Shown: piece after piece, positions 24,505-33,644 of the stretch
How the letters are laid out: every line of letters begins with the position of its first letter
Numbering within the stretch: the first letter of the stretch is position 1
Assembly (NCBI RefSeq): GCF_900106645.1
Contig: NZ_FNMV01000003.1
Location: forward strand, 186,001 to 250,000
Direction of reading: 5' to 3'
From: Flavobacterium degerlachei
GTDB taxonomy: Bacteria > Bacteroidota > Bacteroidia > Flavobacteriales > Flavobacteriaceae
Length of the DNA stretch: 64,000 nt
The notes under the pieces: generated by a model
The model's input: the letters and a program-made list of their open reading frames with translations, nothing else
Databases searched by the model: none
Told to the model about the DNA's origin: nothing
Position numbers and translations under genes: made by a program

Positions 24505-26760
24505 TTGAAAGAAAAACTCAAACAATTAGAATTATTTTTAAAGAGCTCCAGCTTTGACCGGGGAATTCGTATTGGATTTGGGATTGTTGTACCCCTTTCA
24601 TTGTTGTATCTTTTAGGGTATTTTGAATATGCTCCAGCTGTTGTTATCGGTGCTTTTTTAAATGCGCCAGGCGACATCCCGGGCAGCAGCAAACGCAAAG
24701 TCAATGCCATTTTAGTCAGTATTGGATTAACAATGGTTATTACAGCTATAATCCTATTTTCAAAACCTCTCTTACCCCTTTTATTGGTGGCAATTGCAAT
24801 TATTACGTTTGCTGTGTCGCTGCTTTCTGTTTATGGTTTTAGAGCGTCTTTAGTGTCCTTTTCTGGCTTGTTGGCAATGGTAATAGCAATTGCCATTCAA
24901 AAAGAAACAGCGTATGATATTTTAGTTCAGGTTGCCTTAATGGGAGTTGGAGGTCTTTGGTATTTAATCGTATCCTTTATTTTTCAAAAACTTGCGCCTG
25001 TAAAAGATCAGAATCAACTATTGTCAGATACGCTTCTCCTTATTGGTGAATACCTAAAAATACGAGCCAAATTATTAACAAAGAAAACCAAGCGTGACGA
25101 ACACCTTAAACAAAGCTTCGTCCTGCAACATCAAATCAACGAAAAGCAGGAAACACTCCGAGAAACACTGCTTACCGCACGTAAACGTTCCGGACGTTCG
25201 CATTATGAAGAAAAGCAACTATTAATCTTAATTTCCTCCATCAATATCTTCGAATTGATAGAAGCAAAACATTTGGATTATAAAATGATCGATGCCATTT
25301 TTGGCGAGCATAAAGAATTTCTAAAAGCTTCCAAAAATCTGAGCAAAATCATGGGTAACCACCTCATCCGTTTGTCTGAATTATTGATTCAAAATGATAA
25401 AATACCAAATAAAGATAGTCTATTAAGTGCATTAGCAGAAGCCAACGAATCTATCCAGAATTACCTGGATACCGTCAAATTACCTGAAGCGCGTGAAGGT
25501 GCTTTAGTATTGAAAAACCTATACGATTACCAAGAGCAACTGCTACAAGAAATCAGAGTTATTAGACGTGTAATGGCCAATGTCAAAGAGGCTTCAAAAG
25601 TATCCTTAAAAAGACAAGATTCGAGTCAGTTTTTAACGCTACAGGAATACAGACTGAATGTCATTGTTCAAAATTTCAGTTTGGATTCCACCATGTTCAG
25701 ACATTCATTGCGCCTTACCATTGCGATAGTATTTGCCTATCTATTAGGCTTTCTTTTTGACATCCAAAACACCTATTGGATTTTGCTGACCGTCATTGTT
25801 ATTATGCGACCTAGCTATGGTCTAACCAAAGAGCGGTCGAAAGATCGTATCATCGGCACACTCATTGGTGCGGCTATTGCTGTTGGTATTGTGCTGCTTA
25901 CTCAAAATGTAGTGGTTTATGCAGTATTGGCATTTGTTTCGTTTGTATTCGCATTTGCATTGATTCAGCAGAATTATAAGTTTGCTGCCGCATTGATCAC
26001 CATTAGTATCATCTTTGTGTATTCCTTAATCAATCCTGATGCCTTTGAAGTGATTCAATACCGCGTCATCGACACTGTCATTGGAGCCACTATCGCTGTC
26101 GTTGCTAATTATATACTCTTGCCAAGTTGGCAAGCCAATAATCTAAAACAGGTACTTCTGACGGCTTTAAAAATGAACAAAGAATATCTTTTAGCAACAC
26201 AAGAGTTGTATCAAGATCCTTTTAAACATAAACTCTCCTATAGTTTGGCAAGGAAAGAAGCCTTTCTTGCTATCAGTAATTTAAATGCTGCCTTCCAGCG
26301 ATTGACCCAAGATCCAAAATCGAAACAGAAAGAATTTCAACTGATTTATGAAATTGTGACGCTTAACCAGACAATGGTTTCTGCCATCGCATCCATCGGT
26401 AGTTTTATCAGTAATCATCAAACCACTCCTGCTTCTATAGAATTTAATATACTCATCAAAAAAATCTCCAATACCCTACAGATGTCAATAGATAGTTTTG
26501 GCGATACTCAAATAAAGAAAAAAGTCGATAAAGAAACTGCTGAAGATGCAGAGGAAAAGTTGTTGGGTAAATACCAGCAATTATCAAATTTGCGAGATGA
26601 AAATATCAGATTAGGTCACACCGAATTAGATACCGAAACGCTTCATGGTCTTCAGGAGGCTTATTTGATTGCCAATCACATGACGTGGTTAAAATCCCTT
26701 TCAGAAAACCTACAAAAGGCAACGGAACGTTATCGTTCAGCTATTGTAGAGGAGCAATAG
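24505..26760 (+). CDS. FUSC-family inner-membrane protein (YccS/YhfK type), 751 aa
   Basis: The fusaric-acid-resistance-like architecture is clear: an N-terminal block of about five to six membrane helices (residues 20-165), a cytoplasmic coiled region rich in Lys/Glu/Gln (170-390), a second membrane block at 398-555 starting with FRHSLRLTIAIVFAYLLGF and containing TYWILLTVIVIMRPSYG, and a C-terminal helical tail. Members are thought to export aromatic or other small toxic compounds, but substrates are mostly unknown. The start is a TTG at 24505. I see no better ATG in frame upstream. No partner membrane fusion protein is adjacent. Confidence 0.85.
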   Translation: MKEKLKQLELFLKSSSFDRGIRIGFGIVVPLSLLYLLGYFEYAPAVVIGAFLNAPGDIPGSSKRKVNAILVSIGLTMVITAIILFSKPLLPLLLVAIAIITFAVSLLSVYGFRASLVSFSGLLAMVIAIAIQKETAYDILVQVALMGVGGLWYLIVSFIFQKLAPVKDQNQLLSDTLLLIGEYLKIRAKLLTKKTKRDEHLKQSFVLQHQINEKQETLRETLLTARKRSGRSHYEEKQLLILISSINIFELIEAKHLDYKMIDAIFGEHKEFLKASKNLSKIMGNHLIRLSELLIQNDKIPNKDSLLSALAEANESIQNYLDTVKLPEAREGALVLKNLYDYQEQLLQEIRVIRRVMANVKEASKVSLKRQDSSQFLTLQEYRLNVIVQNFSLDSTMFRHSLRLTIAIVFAYLLGFLFDIQNTYWILLTVIVIMRPSYGLTKERSKDRIIGTLIGAAIAVGIVLLTQNVVVYAVLAFVSFVFAFALIQQNYKFAAALITISIIFVYSLINPDAFEVIQYRVIDTVIGATIAVVANYILLPSWQANNLKQVLLTALKMNKEYLLATQELYQDPFKHKLSYSLARKEAFLAISNLNAAFQRLTQDPKSKQKEFQLIYEIVTLNQTMVSAIASIGSFISNHQTTPASIEFNILIKKISNTLQMSIDSFGDTQIKKKVDKETAEDAEEKLLGKYQQLSNLRDENIRLGHTELDTETLHGLQEAYLIANHMTWLKSLSENLQKATERYRSAIVEEQ

Positions 26761-27712
26761 CAATTTTATTGGGTTTAAGTCAATAACTCCCAACGTAATT
26801 TTTCAGTACTACTACATCACTTCCTCACGAACTGAATTTGGCACCTGTCAATATTATCTTTTATCTACTTTATTATATATTCAGTCCTCACCCTATTTGA
26901 TCACTTGAATTGCCTAAAGACAAAAAAAAAATAACTCATGAATTATTAAGTAGTTATTTCTTAGAACTGCCGCTTTCTACTATTTGGTTTATCCTACTCC
27001 GGAATTCGAACTTCCTTTTAATCGAATATCAATTGTTTTTTCTTTACAGTTAGCCTCTTCATTGCCTCCATTAAGGTTGCCTCTTTTGTTTTCTGACAAA
27101 CCCAATTCATTTTAGACTCAATTCGACGCAACCGCCAATAAAATGGCTACGTAATGACAAACAGCAGCTGCGAGCACAAAAATTACTCAAATCTAATCCT
27201 AACATGGTTCTATTGGCTATATAATTTACCGTTTTCTTACTATCTATTCTACTTCCAAGAGGTCTGCTCCACCGCTCTCGGATGAATCCTTTCGTGTGGC
27301 TCTCGTAAAAACTAATTTTCTGTTTTTTAAGTAATGAGTAGCACTTATAAATTCGACAATACAGCGTGTTTGTAAAGTAAGAGCTCCACAATTGTAGCAT
27401 TATGATAAGATATGTTTACCCGCAACGATTACCAAAATTTATTAATTGACTAAATGATCAAAAAAATAAAGGATTAGAAATTCATACTTGTGTATTTGCG
27501 TTTTTAGTGAAATTAAAAAAAATATCGTATTTTAGTCAATCGAAAATACACTGCTTTAAATTCCCCAACCTATCAAATTTCCAGACCGTTAGCAGTAATG
27601 CGCTACCACAATGAATTATAAACATATTTAAATGTGTGTACGATAAGATTATTTAAAAAATTTATGGAATAAACAATCGTTTTTCAATATTTACTGACTA
27701 AAAACTAAGCTT
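26761..27712. other. Long gap of about 950 bases, no credible gene
   Basis: AT-rich, with only broken frames. Around 27277-27299 it holds the phrase GGATGAATCCTTTCGTGTGG, nearly identical to one at 30057-30078, suggesting two relics of one repeated or mobile sequence. A GTTAGCAGTAATGCGC near 27590 looks like an attC right core but has no palindrome. Confidence 0.5.
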
Positions 27713-29374
27713 ATGTCATCGAAAATAGTAGATTTCAGCAATTTAAAAGGAGATTTTATTGGAGGTCTGGTCGCTGGAGTGGTCGCCTTACCCCTCGCCC
27801 TTGCTTTTGGTGTGCAATCAGGAATGGGGGCGACGGCAGGTCTATATGGTGCAATCATGGTAGGGATATTTGCAGCAATATTTGGTGGAACACCCACTCA
27901 AGCTAGTGGCCCTACTGGACCAATGACAGTTGTTGCTGCTGCCTTAGTTGCTGCATCAATTCAATTAACGGGAAGTCTAGAAACAGCGATGGGGATTATA
28001 CTTTTAAGTTTTCTGTTAGGTGGCCTTTTGCAGATCGTTTTTGGACTGATAAACATTGCTGGCTATGTGAAATATTTTCCCTACCCCGTAGTTTCTGGTT
28101 TTATGAGTGGAGTAGGTCTAATCATTATACTTCTTCAATTATTCCCCTTTGTAGGACTCATTTCGGCAAAATCAACCTTCGCAATATTGGAGGATTTGCC
28201 CCGACTTTTTTCGGAATTTAATATTCATGCTCTTGCTTTAGGCATTTTGACGGTGTTAATTTATTATTTATTTCCACTACTCACTAAAGCGATTCCAAGT
28301 GCGCTGGCAGCCTTGATTATTGGTGCGCTTACGGGCTATTTTCTGGGATGGGACGTACCCGTTATTGGAGAAATCCCATCTGGAATTCCAAATTTACAGA
28401 TTGGGACCATGTTCAGTACTATACCACCGGAAGCGTACAGCTTAATAGTAGAGTATGCAGCCGTACTGGCCGTACTGGGTAGTATTGACTCCTTATTGAC
28501 TTCGGTAATTGCAGACAATATGACGAAAACACGGCACAATAGCAACCGAGAATTGATTGGACAAGGAATAGGCAATATGCTGGCTGCTGCTTTTGGGGGA
28601 ATCCCAGGTGCAGGAGCAACAAAAGGCACCGTAGTCAATATTAATGCTGGAGGTAAAACTCGGATCTCAGGAGCAATTCATGGCTTATTTTTACTGGCAG
28701 TACTTTTAGGTTTAGGTTCATTAGCAGCGTATATCCCACTATCAGTTTTGGCAGGGTTACTAATTCCTATTGGCTTCAAAATTATTGATATCAAAGGCTT
28801 GAAGCATTTACTACGAGTACCACGAGCCGATGCAGCGGTTTTAATTTTAGTGCTAGTTATTACTACTTTTGGGAGCCTGATCCAAGCAGTTGGTCTTGGT
28901 GTTGCACTAGCATCTATCTTATTTATGAAAAAGGCAAGTGACCTTGGTGAAAAGGGCATTGTCATAGAATCTGTAGAAAACTTGAAAGACGAAAAACCAT
29001 GGCAAGATGAATTGCCTTTCTATGATGAGTATAAAGATAAAGTGTTAATCAAGCACTTGAAAGGACCGCTATTTTTTGGATTTACAACGTATCTCAAAAA
29101 TCAAGTTGCCACTACAGACAAAAAGATAAAAGTCTTAATCATTCGAATGGATCAAGTGCCGGTAATAGATCAATCTGGACTTTATACTCTAGAAGACATC
29201 GTGTTTGATTTAGAACAGCTGGGAACACAAGTATTATTGGTCAACCTACAAAAGCAACCCATGGACAAATTAAGATCTATTGATATTATCCCTGACCTAG
29301 TGGCAGAAGAACATCTTTTTGCAAGCATCGAAGAAGCCTTTGCTTATATAAAGAAGACAAATACATTAGAATAA
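27713..29374 (+). CDS. SulP-family anion transporter with STAS domain, 553 aa
   Basis: An SLC26/SulP secondary carrier of the inner membrane for sulfate, bicarbonate or another anion. The start is MSSKIVDFSNLKGDFIGGLV, followed by about 12-14 membrane helices to residue 410. The family phrase VAGVVALPLALAFGVQSGMG is at about 19-38, GPTGPMTVV at about 67-75, and GGIPGAGATKGTVVNINAGGKT at about 294-315. The C-terminal STAS domain (about 440-550) has IRMDQVPVIDQSGLYTLED. It stands alone. Some marine and freshwater SulP proteins near carbonic anhydrase carry bicarbonate, but no such neighbour is seen here. Confidence 0.93.
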   Translation: MSSKIVDFSNLKGDFIGGLVAGVVALPLALAFGVQSGMGATAGLYGAIMVGIFAAIFGGTPTQASGPTGPMTVVAAALVAASIQLTGSLETAMGIILLSFLLGGLLQIVFGLINIAGYVKYFPYPVVSGFMSGVGLIIILLQLFPFVGLISAKSTFAILEDLPRLFSEFNIHALALGILTVLIYYLFPLLTKAIPSALAALIIGALTGYFLGWDVPVIGEIPSGIPNLQIGTMFSTIPPEAYSLIVEYAAVLAVLGSIDSLLTSVIADNMTKTRHNSNRELIGQGIGNMLAAAFGGIPGAGATKGTVVNINAGGKTRISGAIHGLFLLAVLLGLGSLAAYIPLSVLAGLLIPIGFKIIDIKGLKHLLRVPRADAAVLILVLVITTFGSLIQAVGLGVALASILFMKKASDLGEKGIVIESVENLKDEKPWQDELPFYDEYKDKVLIKHLKGPLFFGFTTYLKNQVATTDKKIKVLIIRMDQVPVIDQSGLYTLEDIVFDLEQLGTQVLLVNLQKQPMDKLRSIDIIPDLVAEEHLFASIEEAFAYIKKTNTLE

Positions 29375-29528
29375 AGTATGTTTAGTATTAAAATTTTGAC
29401 TTTAGAGTCAAATATGTTTCTTAAAGTGATAATAGTAGGAACTATAAAAACACGAAAATGGCACTAAGCTCAATGCGAATCTCCAGTGTTTATAAAAACC
29501 GTGCTAGCTAATTAAAACAAAAACAGAT

Positions 29529-30017
29529 ATGGACATTAGAGTAATAGAAACAATACTGGCAGTCGCCTCCTTTTTTATTTTAAGATTTGCCACTATAAAA
29601 TTTCTTTCAAAGATTCAAACTAAATATGATTATTCAAAATATAGAATGAGACCTATTCTGAAGTTCATTAATTTAGCCGTTTTTATAATACTCGTAACTA
29701 TAATAATAGCGATTTGGGGAGTTGAACAGACAAAACTTTTGACTTTTATTACTTCAGTTCTCGCAGTTATTGGCATAGCATTATTTGCCCAGTGGTCTAT
29801 TCTTTCAAACATATCTTCAGCACTAATCATTTTTATAAGCCATCCCGTTAAATTAGGAGAATCAATTACAATTATCGACAAAGAATTTGATATTACTGGA
29901 CGAGTGTCTGACATAGGGCTATTCTATGTAATTATGAAGACAGAAACCGATGAAAAAATCATGATTCCCAACAACCTTTTTTTACAAAAAGCAACAAAAA
30001 TAAATTCAGGAAAGTAA
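29529..30017 (+). CDS. Small mechanosensitive channel (MscS family), 162 aa
   Basis: A minimal MscS-type protein: membrane helices at about 8-24, 45-65 and 70-105, with the pore-lining-like GIALFAQWSILSNISSALIIFISHPVKLGESI at about 83-115 (short parts of it match the family), then the beta domain (ITIIDKEFDITGRVSDIGLFYVIM). It ends shortly after the beta domain and lacks the alpha/beta cytoplasmic cage, so it is shorter than E. coli MscS (286 aa). It lies 155 bp after the SulP gene in the same direction. A role in osmotic release is likely. Confidence 0.85.
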   Translation: MDIRVIETILAVASFFILRFATIKFLSKIQTKYDYSKYRMRPILKFINLAVFIILVTIIIAIWGVEQTKLLTFITSVLAVIGIALFAQWSILSNISSALIIFISHPVKLGESITIIDKEFDITGRVSDIGLFYVIMKTETDEKIMIPNNLFLQKATKINSGK

Positions 30018-30555
30018 TAGGTGAAGTTCTATTAATAAGCTTCTTACTCCCTGCTCCCGGATGAATCCTTCCGTGTGGTTTATTGATCCTACTGAATTAA
30101 GCTTCTACATCAAACCCTTTAATTGTGATCACCTTAGTGTTTCTCATTTGTCATAGGCAATAGTCTCCGATTTGCGCCTGCTCCCCGCTTCCCGAAGTGT
30201 TCGTCTCTATATGGTACACAAATGTCTCATGACTTTGTGCTTTTTCAGAAGCTCTTCAAGAGAAAAAACAGCTCAAAAGTCTCCGATTTTTTCCGTAAAT
30301 GTTTTTAGAACCAAATGGATTTCATAAGATAGTCAGGGAAAAACTGGGGAGACTTTTATTAGATTTACGTTGTACAAGAACATTTAAAAAAGTTCGACGT
30401 CGGGAGACTTCGCAGAGCGGGGCGGTTTTAGTATTCAAAGGCTAATCGAAATAATATCATTTTTAAAAATGGAAGTTAATTAAAGCATCCAAATTGCCGT
30501 TGACAAAGCACAGCATTCCACCCTATCCAATCAGGAGATGAATAAAGTTCAAAAA
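30018..30555. other. Gap of about 540 bases with degenerate sequence
   Basis: No credible gene. It contains the second copy of the GGATGAATCCTTCCGTGTGG phrase (about 30057-30078) and GC-richer patches such as GGGAGACTTCGCAGAGCGG, unlike the surrounding AT-rich DNA, which suggests relics of a mobile element or of a group II intron. I cannot name it. Confidence 0.45.
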
Positions 30556-31917
30556 TCAGAAATTCACAATTTTCATCAATTTGCCTTTTCGTATATAACT
30601 TTGAATAATATTTCGCGCATCGCGATTGTTCTGCATGGGAATAAGTATGTTTTTTAGGTTTTCGATCGGCAAAATTGGGCAATTCAAATCATAAAAAGCA
30701 TAGCCCTTGTAAATTCCGTTCTCAATCAAAACTGCGCTAAGTTCACTGCTATTCCTCCCTCTGTCATGGAGTATCATACTATCCGCTTCGAAACTGCTTT
30801 TATCAATAAATTTTTGAACCCTTTCATTGTACTCTTTAGGTAAAACAGAGCCAATGCAGGCACCATCACATTCTTTTATTTGATATTGAAAACATTCCTT
30901 TTTTGTTTGGTATAAACCCGTGAATTTTTGGCATAAACGGTAGTGTGATGTAATGCTGAACAGCGCATTTTTTGCTTCTTGCAGGGAAGCAAAGGAGGTA
31001 ATTTCTTTTTTTTGACCATCCGCTTTTTGCAATTTTAAATTCAAATAGCCATTTTCATCTTTCTCAGCGTACAGTACAAACTGAAAAATACTCTTTCTTT
31101 GCGCACGATTATAGATGGGTTTGTTAATTTTTATCTCTTCGCTTTCTTTCAATAAAGCAATGAGTTCACTTCCGGTTTCATAATAAGTTAGCGCAAAAAC
31201 GTCAGTTTGAATTTTCTTGGATTTGGTGGAATTTCCTGTAAAATGCTGCTTGATTCGTTTATTAATATTGTTGCTTTTTCCAACATAAATCAACTTTCCT
31301 TTTTGGTTGTGCATGTAATAAACGCCCGTAGTGCAAGGCGCACTTTCTAAAAGGTTCTTCAATTTGGGAGCTATTCCTTTTTGGACTTCAAATTTGATGT
31401 GCGCTTCTACTATTTCAGTATTGAGATCCGTATCCAAAAATAGTTTAAACAACTTCAGGGTGGCCAACGCATCCCCACTTGCACGGTGGCGGTCTACGAT
31501 AGGAATTCCCAAAGCACGAACTAATTTACCCAAACTGTAGGAAGCTTGTTTAGGCAATAATTTTTTGGATAATTCTACCGTGCAAAGTGTTTTTTGATTA
31601 AAATCATATCCCAAACGGAGAAATTCAGTGCGAAGAATTCGATAATCAAAACTGGCATTGTGTGCTACCAAAACACAATCCTTGGTCATTTCAATAATAC
31701 GTTTGGCCACTTCAAAAAATTTTGGAGCGCTCTGTAACATCTCATTATTTATACCGGTTAATTGTACCACAAAAGGCTGAATCGGGATTTCAGGATTGAT
31801 CAAACTAATAAATTGATCCACAATGTGGTGACCATCATATTTATAAATGGCAATTTCGGTAATCCCTTCTTTATTGAATTCTCCTCCGGTAGTTTCGATG
31901 TCAAGTATTGCGTACAA
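30556..31917 (-). CDS. DnaQ-like exonuclease fused to a GIY-YIG nuclease domain, 453 aa
   Basis: Residues 1-170 form a DEDDh 3'-5' exonuclease: AILDIETTGG (DxE), HNASFDYR (second Asp) and HRASGDA (His and Asp). Residues about 195-275 form a GIY-YIG domain like that of UvrC/Cho: TGVYYMHNQKGKLIYVGKSNNINKR is its signature. The remainder resembles the Cho C-terminal part with a KECFQYQIKECDGACIG Cys motif. Fusions of this kind are widespread and are annotated as exonuclease/UvrC-like, presumably for DNA repair, but the substrate is not settled. The frame is intact and the gene stands alone. Confidence 0.9.
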   Translation of the reverse strand: MYAILDIETTGGEFNKEGITEIAIYKYDGHHIVDQFISLINPEIPIQPFVVQLTGINNEMLQSAPKFFEVAKRIIEMTKDCVLVAHNASFDYRILRTEFLRLGYDFNQKTLCTVELSKKLLPKQASYSLGKLVRALGIPIVDRHRASGDALATLKLFKLFLDTDLNTEIVEAHIKFEVQKGIAPKLKNLLESAPCTTGVYYMHNQKGKLIYVGKSNNINKRIKQHFTGNSTKSKKIQTDVFALTYYETGSELIALLKESEEIKINKPIYNRAQRKSIFQFVLYAEKDENGYLNLKLQKADGQKKEITSFASLQEAKNALFSITSHYRLCQKFTGLYQTKKECFQYQIKECDGACIGSVLPKEYNERVQKFIDKSSFEADSMILHDRGRNSSELSAVLIENGIYKGYAFYDLNCPILPIENLKNILIPMQNNRDARNIIQSYIRKGKLMKIVNF

Positions 31918-32373
31918 AATTCAGTGTTCAATTTACGGTGTTCACTTTACAGTATTTCTGCAAGCAGTTTTCTTGCATCAAAGATACCACTTCCTGCCTG
32001 AAAAGCCAGGTGTCTCCTATTCAATTAAGAGCGAATTATCACTTGACATTAGCCGTTCGCGCGCAATTGCATTCCGTGCCCCAGCCCTTCGAAGTGTCCT
32101 CATTTCGGAGTTTTTATTGGTATTCAACTGTCATCTTCCAGAAAACAGATCGAAAGCTATTCACAATCAGCATCACATAGCTAAATATCACTAAAATTGG
32201 GTATTGCGAAACTCCGCTAATCGGTGTTAATTTACGGATGGACTTTTAACCAACAGATATATTGTGCTAGACTTTTGATTTCTTAAGTTGGGGTTTATTA
32301 AAAAAAATACAATCAATAGGAGTCTATCATCTATTAGCACTAAGTCAAAAAATCAATTAAATACATTTTGATA
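31918..32373. other. Gap with decayed sequence
   Basis: About 450 bases without a credible gene. The adjacent downstream genes are truncated, so this may be part of the same decay zone. Confidence 0.4.
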
Positions 32374-32547
32374 ATGAACCAAGCCAGCTTCAAAATAAGA
32401 AAATCCAAATTGCTAAATGAGCTTACAAAAATCACTAAAGCATTAGGCCCCGTTTCTAAATGGAACAGATACACTACAATCGAATTAACCATCACTGACG
32501 GCTTGTTAACATTAGTAATTACAGGAATACGGTTAGAGGTAAAATGA
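32374..32547 (+). pseudogene. Small truncated ORF, 57 aa
   Basis: ATG 32374 opens a 57-codon frame (MNQASFKIRKSKLLNELTKI..., ending [16 protein letters not shown]). It looks like the N-terminus of a larger protein with a beta-rich DGLLTL pattern reminiscent of sliding-clamp-like folds, cut by a stop that overlaps the next start (ATGA). The abrupt join to a histidine kinase H-box suggests a deletion junction here. Confidence 0.4.
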
Positions 32548-33167
32548 GTCACGAAATTAGAACGCCGTTAAATTCAATTTTTAATGTCTTTGAACAAACT
32601 GAAATTAGCACTTCAAATTCGTATGGCGGGACAGGAATGGGTCTTACCATCATCAAACAGTTAATAGAAGCTCAAGGCGGAAGTATTAACGTGAAAAGTA
32701 AGATAGGAGAAGGTTCTACATTTAGATTTACCCTGCTATTTGGAAAAACGAATATAGAAGTAGAACAAAGTATAGAAATACCAAAACTAGATTCAAAGAT
32801 TAAAAACCGAAGCGTATTAGTTGCCGGAGATATTCCACTGAATCAATTACTAATCAAAATTATTTTAAATGATTTTGGATTTGAACATGAAGTAGTAGAA
32901 AACGGGAAAATTGCAATTGAAAAATTACAAACTAATACCCACGATATCATTTTGATGGATTTACAGATGCCTGAAATGAACGGATTTGAAGCCGCGGAAT
33001 ACATCCGAAAAACGTTGAAATCAAAAATTCAATTCAGCGCTTTAACCGCTGATGTTACCACAGTAGATATTTCGAAATGCAAAGAATTTGCAATGGACGA
33101 TTATATTTCAAAACCTATTGATGAAAACTTAATATACATTAAAATAATGGAGTTGGTAAAAAAATGA
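32544..33167 (+). pseudogene. Hybrid histidine kinase remnant with internal deletion
   Basis: The 207-residue frame starts with the phospho-acceptor box [10 protein letters not shown] and jumps at residue 12 directly to the ATP-domain F/G2 region ([20 protein letters not shown]). The rest of HisKA and the N and G1 boxes, about 130 residues, are missing, as are all sensor domains. A receiver domain follows with [12 protein letters not shown] (phospho-Asp near 137), but its acidic pocket reads VAGDIPLN instead of the usual VxEDN, so it is damaged. The product cannot act as a kinase. The closest intact architecture in this window is the kinase at 44063. Confidence 0.8.
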
Positions 33168-33182
33168 GGCTCTAATTATTGA

Positions 33183-33533
33183 TTGACAGTTAAAGTATCT
33201 ACAAAAACATGTATTGCAGTGGCCATGCAATTTGCTAATACAGATTGTTTTTTGTTAACACATAAGTTAAACATAAAAAACCAAAAAGAGTTTAAAAGAA
33301 AATGCCTAAGGCAAAATGGACCGATGAGTATGGCTTTATTTTCATTAGCAGCCATTTGCGAAATGATTGCCGATTCTTCTTCTCATAACATATTCCCATT
33401 TGAATTCATCATGTACGGCTTTCTAACAATTCCAGCTATAATAGGCACAATTAGCTCACAATTTATTAGAGGTTTAGTCTTAAAAAAGAAGTGTAAACTG
33501 ACCTTAACAAGACTTTATAGTAATGTAAAATAA
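33183..33533 (+). CDS. Uncertain small membrane protein, up to 116 aa
   Basis: A frame with two hydrophobic stretches (MALFSLAAICEMIADS and FIMYGFLTIPAIIGTISS) and a basic tail. A shorter start at ATG 33324 would give 69 residues. It lies directly after the kinase remnant in the same direction and may itself be a fragment. No family recognised. Confidence 0.35.
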   Translation: MTVKVSTKTCIAVAMQFANTDCFLLTHKLNIKNQKEFKRKCLRQNGPMSMALFSLAAICEMIADSSSHNIFPFEFIMYGFLTIPAIIGTISSQFIRGLVLKKKCKLTLTRLYSNVK

Positions 33534-33644
33534 ACTGAAATAAAAACCTTAACTTAGTCTCGCAACCTCATTAATAGAAGCGGACTATAGTATTCCTGAA
33601 AATAAAGCCGCCATTAAAAAAATCAATCATTAAAACATTTTAAT

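Noticed and set aside
27590..27605. attC right core GTTAGCAGTAATGCGC
   Set aside because: No matching left core or palindrome lies within 150 bases upstream.
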